From positions 624,922-688,921 of the forward strand of contig NZ_BMIR01000001.1 in assembly GCF_014642655.1 (NCBI RefSeq): 64,000 nucleotides of DNA, given 5' to 3'. Shown one piece after another: positions 62,798-64,000 of this stretch (position 1 is its first letter; every line of letters starts with the position of its first letter). The stretch is from Pullulanibacillus camelliae. Its GTDB lineage: Bacteria > Bacillota > Bacilli > Bacillales > Sporolactobacillaceae. The notes beneath the pieces were generated by a model. It saw only the letters and a program-made list of their open reading frames with translations. It was not told where the DNA came from and made no database searches. A program made the translations under genes and the position numbers.

Positions 62798-63754
62798 TTA
62801 TTTTGTTAATGCACTGACCGCATTGTCCATTGTTTTTTCAGAAGCAATGATGCCGTTGACTGTCCAGTTACTTGGATCATTAAATGTGGATACATGACCC
62901 GCTTTGACTGCTGGTAGGCTTTGCCATACATTACTGCTATCTAAAGCTTTAAAGCCTGGGTCGCCTTTTGGTCCTACAAGGATGATATGATCCGCGTCAA
63001 GACCTGATAATTTTTCTAGTGAAATCGGATTCCACTGCGGCTGTGACGCCGGTAGGTTCTCCACTAAGCTAGGTGCTTTGATTCCTAAATCATCATAGAG
63101 CACTTTGGCACTAAACCGATCCTTTTCAAACAAATAATACTTGCCTCCACTAACCCAAATTGCAGCGACGGTGTCATCACCGATGGCTTTTTTCACTTTT
63201 GCTTTCGCGTCGGCTGCTTTTTTATCATAATCGCTTATTTTTTGCTTGGCCTCGTCTTCTTTGCCAAGAATTTGACCCATTGTGGTCAACTGCTTACGCC
63301 AATCTGCAAAGGTGGCATCCTTATAAACGAAAACAGGGGCAATTTTCTTATATTTGTCATATTGACCCTCTTGGATGGCGCCTGGTGAGCTGAAGATGAT
63401 GAGATCAGGCTTATCTTTCATCACTTGTTCTAAAGGTAAATTCCATTCAATCTTAGGCACGTCTGACAGTTGATCTTGTAAGTAATCCTGAACTGTATCA
63501 CCAATGGCCCACTGCGCAACAGGCTTGACCCCTAAGGCAACAAGCGCATCTTCTAAATACGGAGCAATAATCCTTTTAGGATGCGTTGGAATCGTTACTT
63601 TCCCTTTAGCATCAGTCAATGTTTGTTCTTTAGGTTCATCTTTAGCAGATTTACCACCTGAATTGGAGTCCTTGCTGTTTCCACAAGCAGCTGTGAATAC
63701 TAGGACCAAACAAATGACTGCTGCAAATAGTAGGTTTTTCTTAAATAATGACAT
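62798..63754 (-). CDS. Iron-siderophore ABC transporter, substrate-binding lipoprotein
   Basis: 318 residues. Lipoprotein signal with cysteine at 24 (FTAAC), a Ser/Gly/Lys-rich linker, then the FhuD/FepB-type binding fold: PTHPKRIIAPYLEDALVALGVKP, KPDLIIFSS, VAAIWVSGGKYYLFEKDRF. Closest in type to Bacillus YfiY/YhfQ-like proteins for hydroxamate or carboxylate siderophores. A perfect Fur box lies in its promoter. No permease or ATPase gene is in view, so those are either beyond 64000 or elsewhere. It may bind the product of the rhb operon. Confidence 0.9.
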   Translation of the reverse strand: MSLFKKNLLFAAVICLVLVFTAACGNSKDSNSGGKSAKDEPKEQTLTDAKGKVTIPTHPKRIIAPYLEDALVALGVKPVAQWAIGDTVQDYLQDQLSDVPKIEWNLPLEQVMKDKPDLIIFSSPGAIQEGQYDKYKKIAPVFVYKDATFADWRKQLTTMGQILGKEDEAKQKISDYDKKAADAKAKVKKAIGDDTVAAIWVSGGKYYLFEKDRFSAKVLYDDLGIKAPSLVENLPASQPQWNPISLEKLSGLDADHIILVGPKGDPGFKALDSSNVWQSLPAVKAGHVSTFNDPSNWTVNGIIASEKTMDNAVSALTK

Positions 63755-63780
63755 TTTTGTCCTCCTACAGCACTAAATAG

Positions 63781-63809
63781 TTTATACTGGAAATGATAAT
63801 CATTATCAA
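63781..63809 (-). promoter_or_regulatory. Promoter with Fur box for the siderophore-binding protein
   Basis: TTGATA (63809-63804), 17-base spacer, TATAAA (63786-63781) on the minus strand. The perfect 7-1-7 box TGATAATGATTATCA at 63794-63808 covers the -35 and spacer. GGAGG precedes the start codon. Bases 63810-64000 show no gene. Confidence 0.92.
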
Positions 63810-64000
63810 CTCACCTGTCAATATCATTCATTTAAAAAGAATGACAATCTCAGTAAATAGTGTTTTGCAAAATAATGCAATAATGCAGAATAAGCATGTA
63901 TGTGTAAAATAGTTCTCGGTGGTATTTCTACAAAATCCTAGCCAAAAAAGAAGAGGCACTCTATCATAAATGTATGCCTACCAGAGCAAATACATCGTAG

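Noticed and set aside
1..64000. tRNA, rRNA, CRISPR arrays, phage or plasmid replication genes
   Set aside because: None seen in a read-through of the sequence; short or unusual tRNAs could still be missed by eye.

Overview
The window looks like a chromosomal segment of a low-to-medium GC, Gram-positive, endospore-former-type bacterium of the order Bacillales. Reasons: strong AGGAGG-type ribosome binding sites, frequent GTG/TTG starts, lipoproteins with Gram-positive lipoboxes, type 2 isopentenyl-diphosphate isomerase, a DUF1129/PadR pair, HmoA-type heme monooxygenase, and several copies of intergenic repeats of a kind I associate with Bacillaceae. Genus cannot be fixed from the sequence. No rRNA, tRNA, CRISPR or phage genes were seen.

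Layout. 1-9.4 kb: end of a NupC nucleoside transporter, rlmN, then a minus-strand glycerol-3-phosphate uptake operon (ugpC-ugpA-ugpE-ugpB-glycerophosphodiesterase) with a terminator-like hairpin in its leader, and type 2 IPP isomerase. 9.6-17 kb: a proline symporter broken by a one-base frameshift, an SDR, a CBS-pair protein, MarR, GNAT and PadR/DUF1129 genes, with long gene-poor gaps. 17.4-25.4 kb: an acid-sugar catabolic cluster made of a DUF1537 kinase, an ACS-type MFS transporter, a RuBisCO-like protein, a zinc dehydrogenase and a class II aldolase homologue. The promoter is a textbook -24/-12 sigma-54 site facing a divergent PrpR_N/PAS/AAA+/Fis activator. 25.4-28 kb: a decay zone in which a WYL regulator is interrupted by an internally deleted IS1380-family element with an intact 5-bp target duplication, and is fused head-to-head with a truncated SDR. 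28-35.4 kb: Tag glycosylase, two MFS transporters, a chemoreceptor and a PHP histidinol-phosphatase. 35.9-41.5 kb: a Weimberg-type pentonate pathway (YjhG-type xylonate dehydratase, IclR regulator, 2-keto-3-deoxypentonate dehydratase, 2-ketoglutarate semialdehyde dehydrogenase) with two matching 19-bp palindromes upstream of the catabolic genes. 41.8-50.3 kb: a six-gene siderophore operon in the order of rhizobactin rhbABCDEF, most simply a schizokinen-type dihydroxamate pathway, under two perfect Fur boxes. 50.5-64 kb: a D,D-carboxypeptidase, a tiny membrane protein, a TRIC channel, a propeller-protein/membrane-protein pair, a peroxiredoxin/TetR divergent pair with three operators, an HxlR/flavin monooxygenase/flavin reductase set, and an iron group (IsdI-like heme monooxygenase, EntS-like exporter, Fur-controlled siderophore-binding lipoprotein).

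How it works together. Two sugar-acid routes feed central metabolism: one ends in 2-oxoglutarate, the other in products I cannot name. The iron genes form a make/export/capture set, although no permease or ATPase for uptake lies inside the window. Several gene borders carry dispersed repeats, including a hairpin element that sits just after the 3' end of four genes in the same relative orientation and may serve as their terminator.
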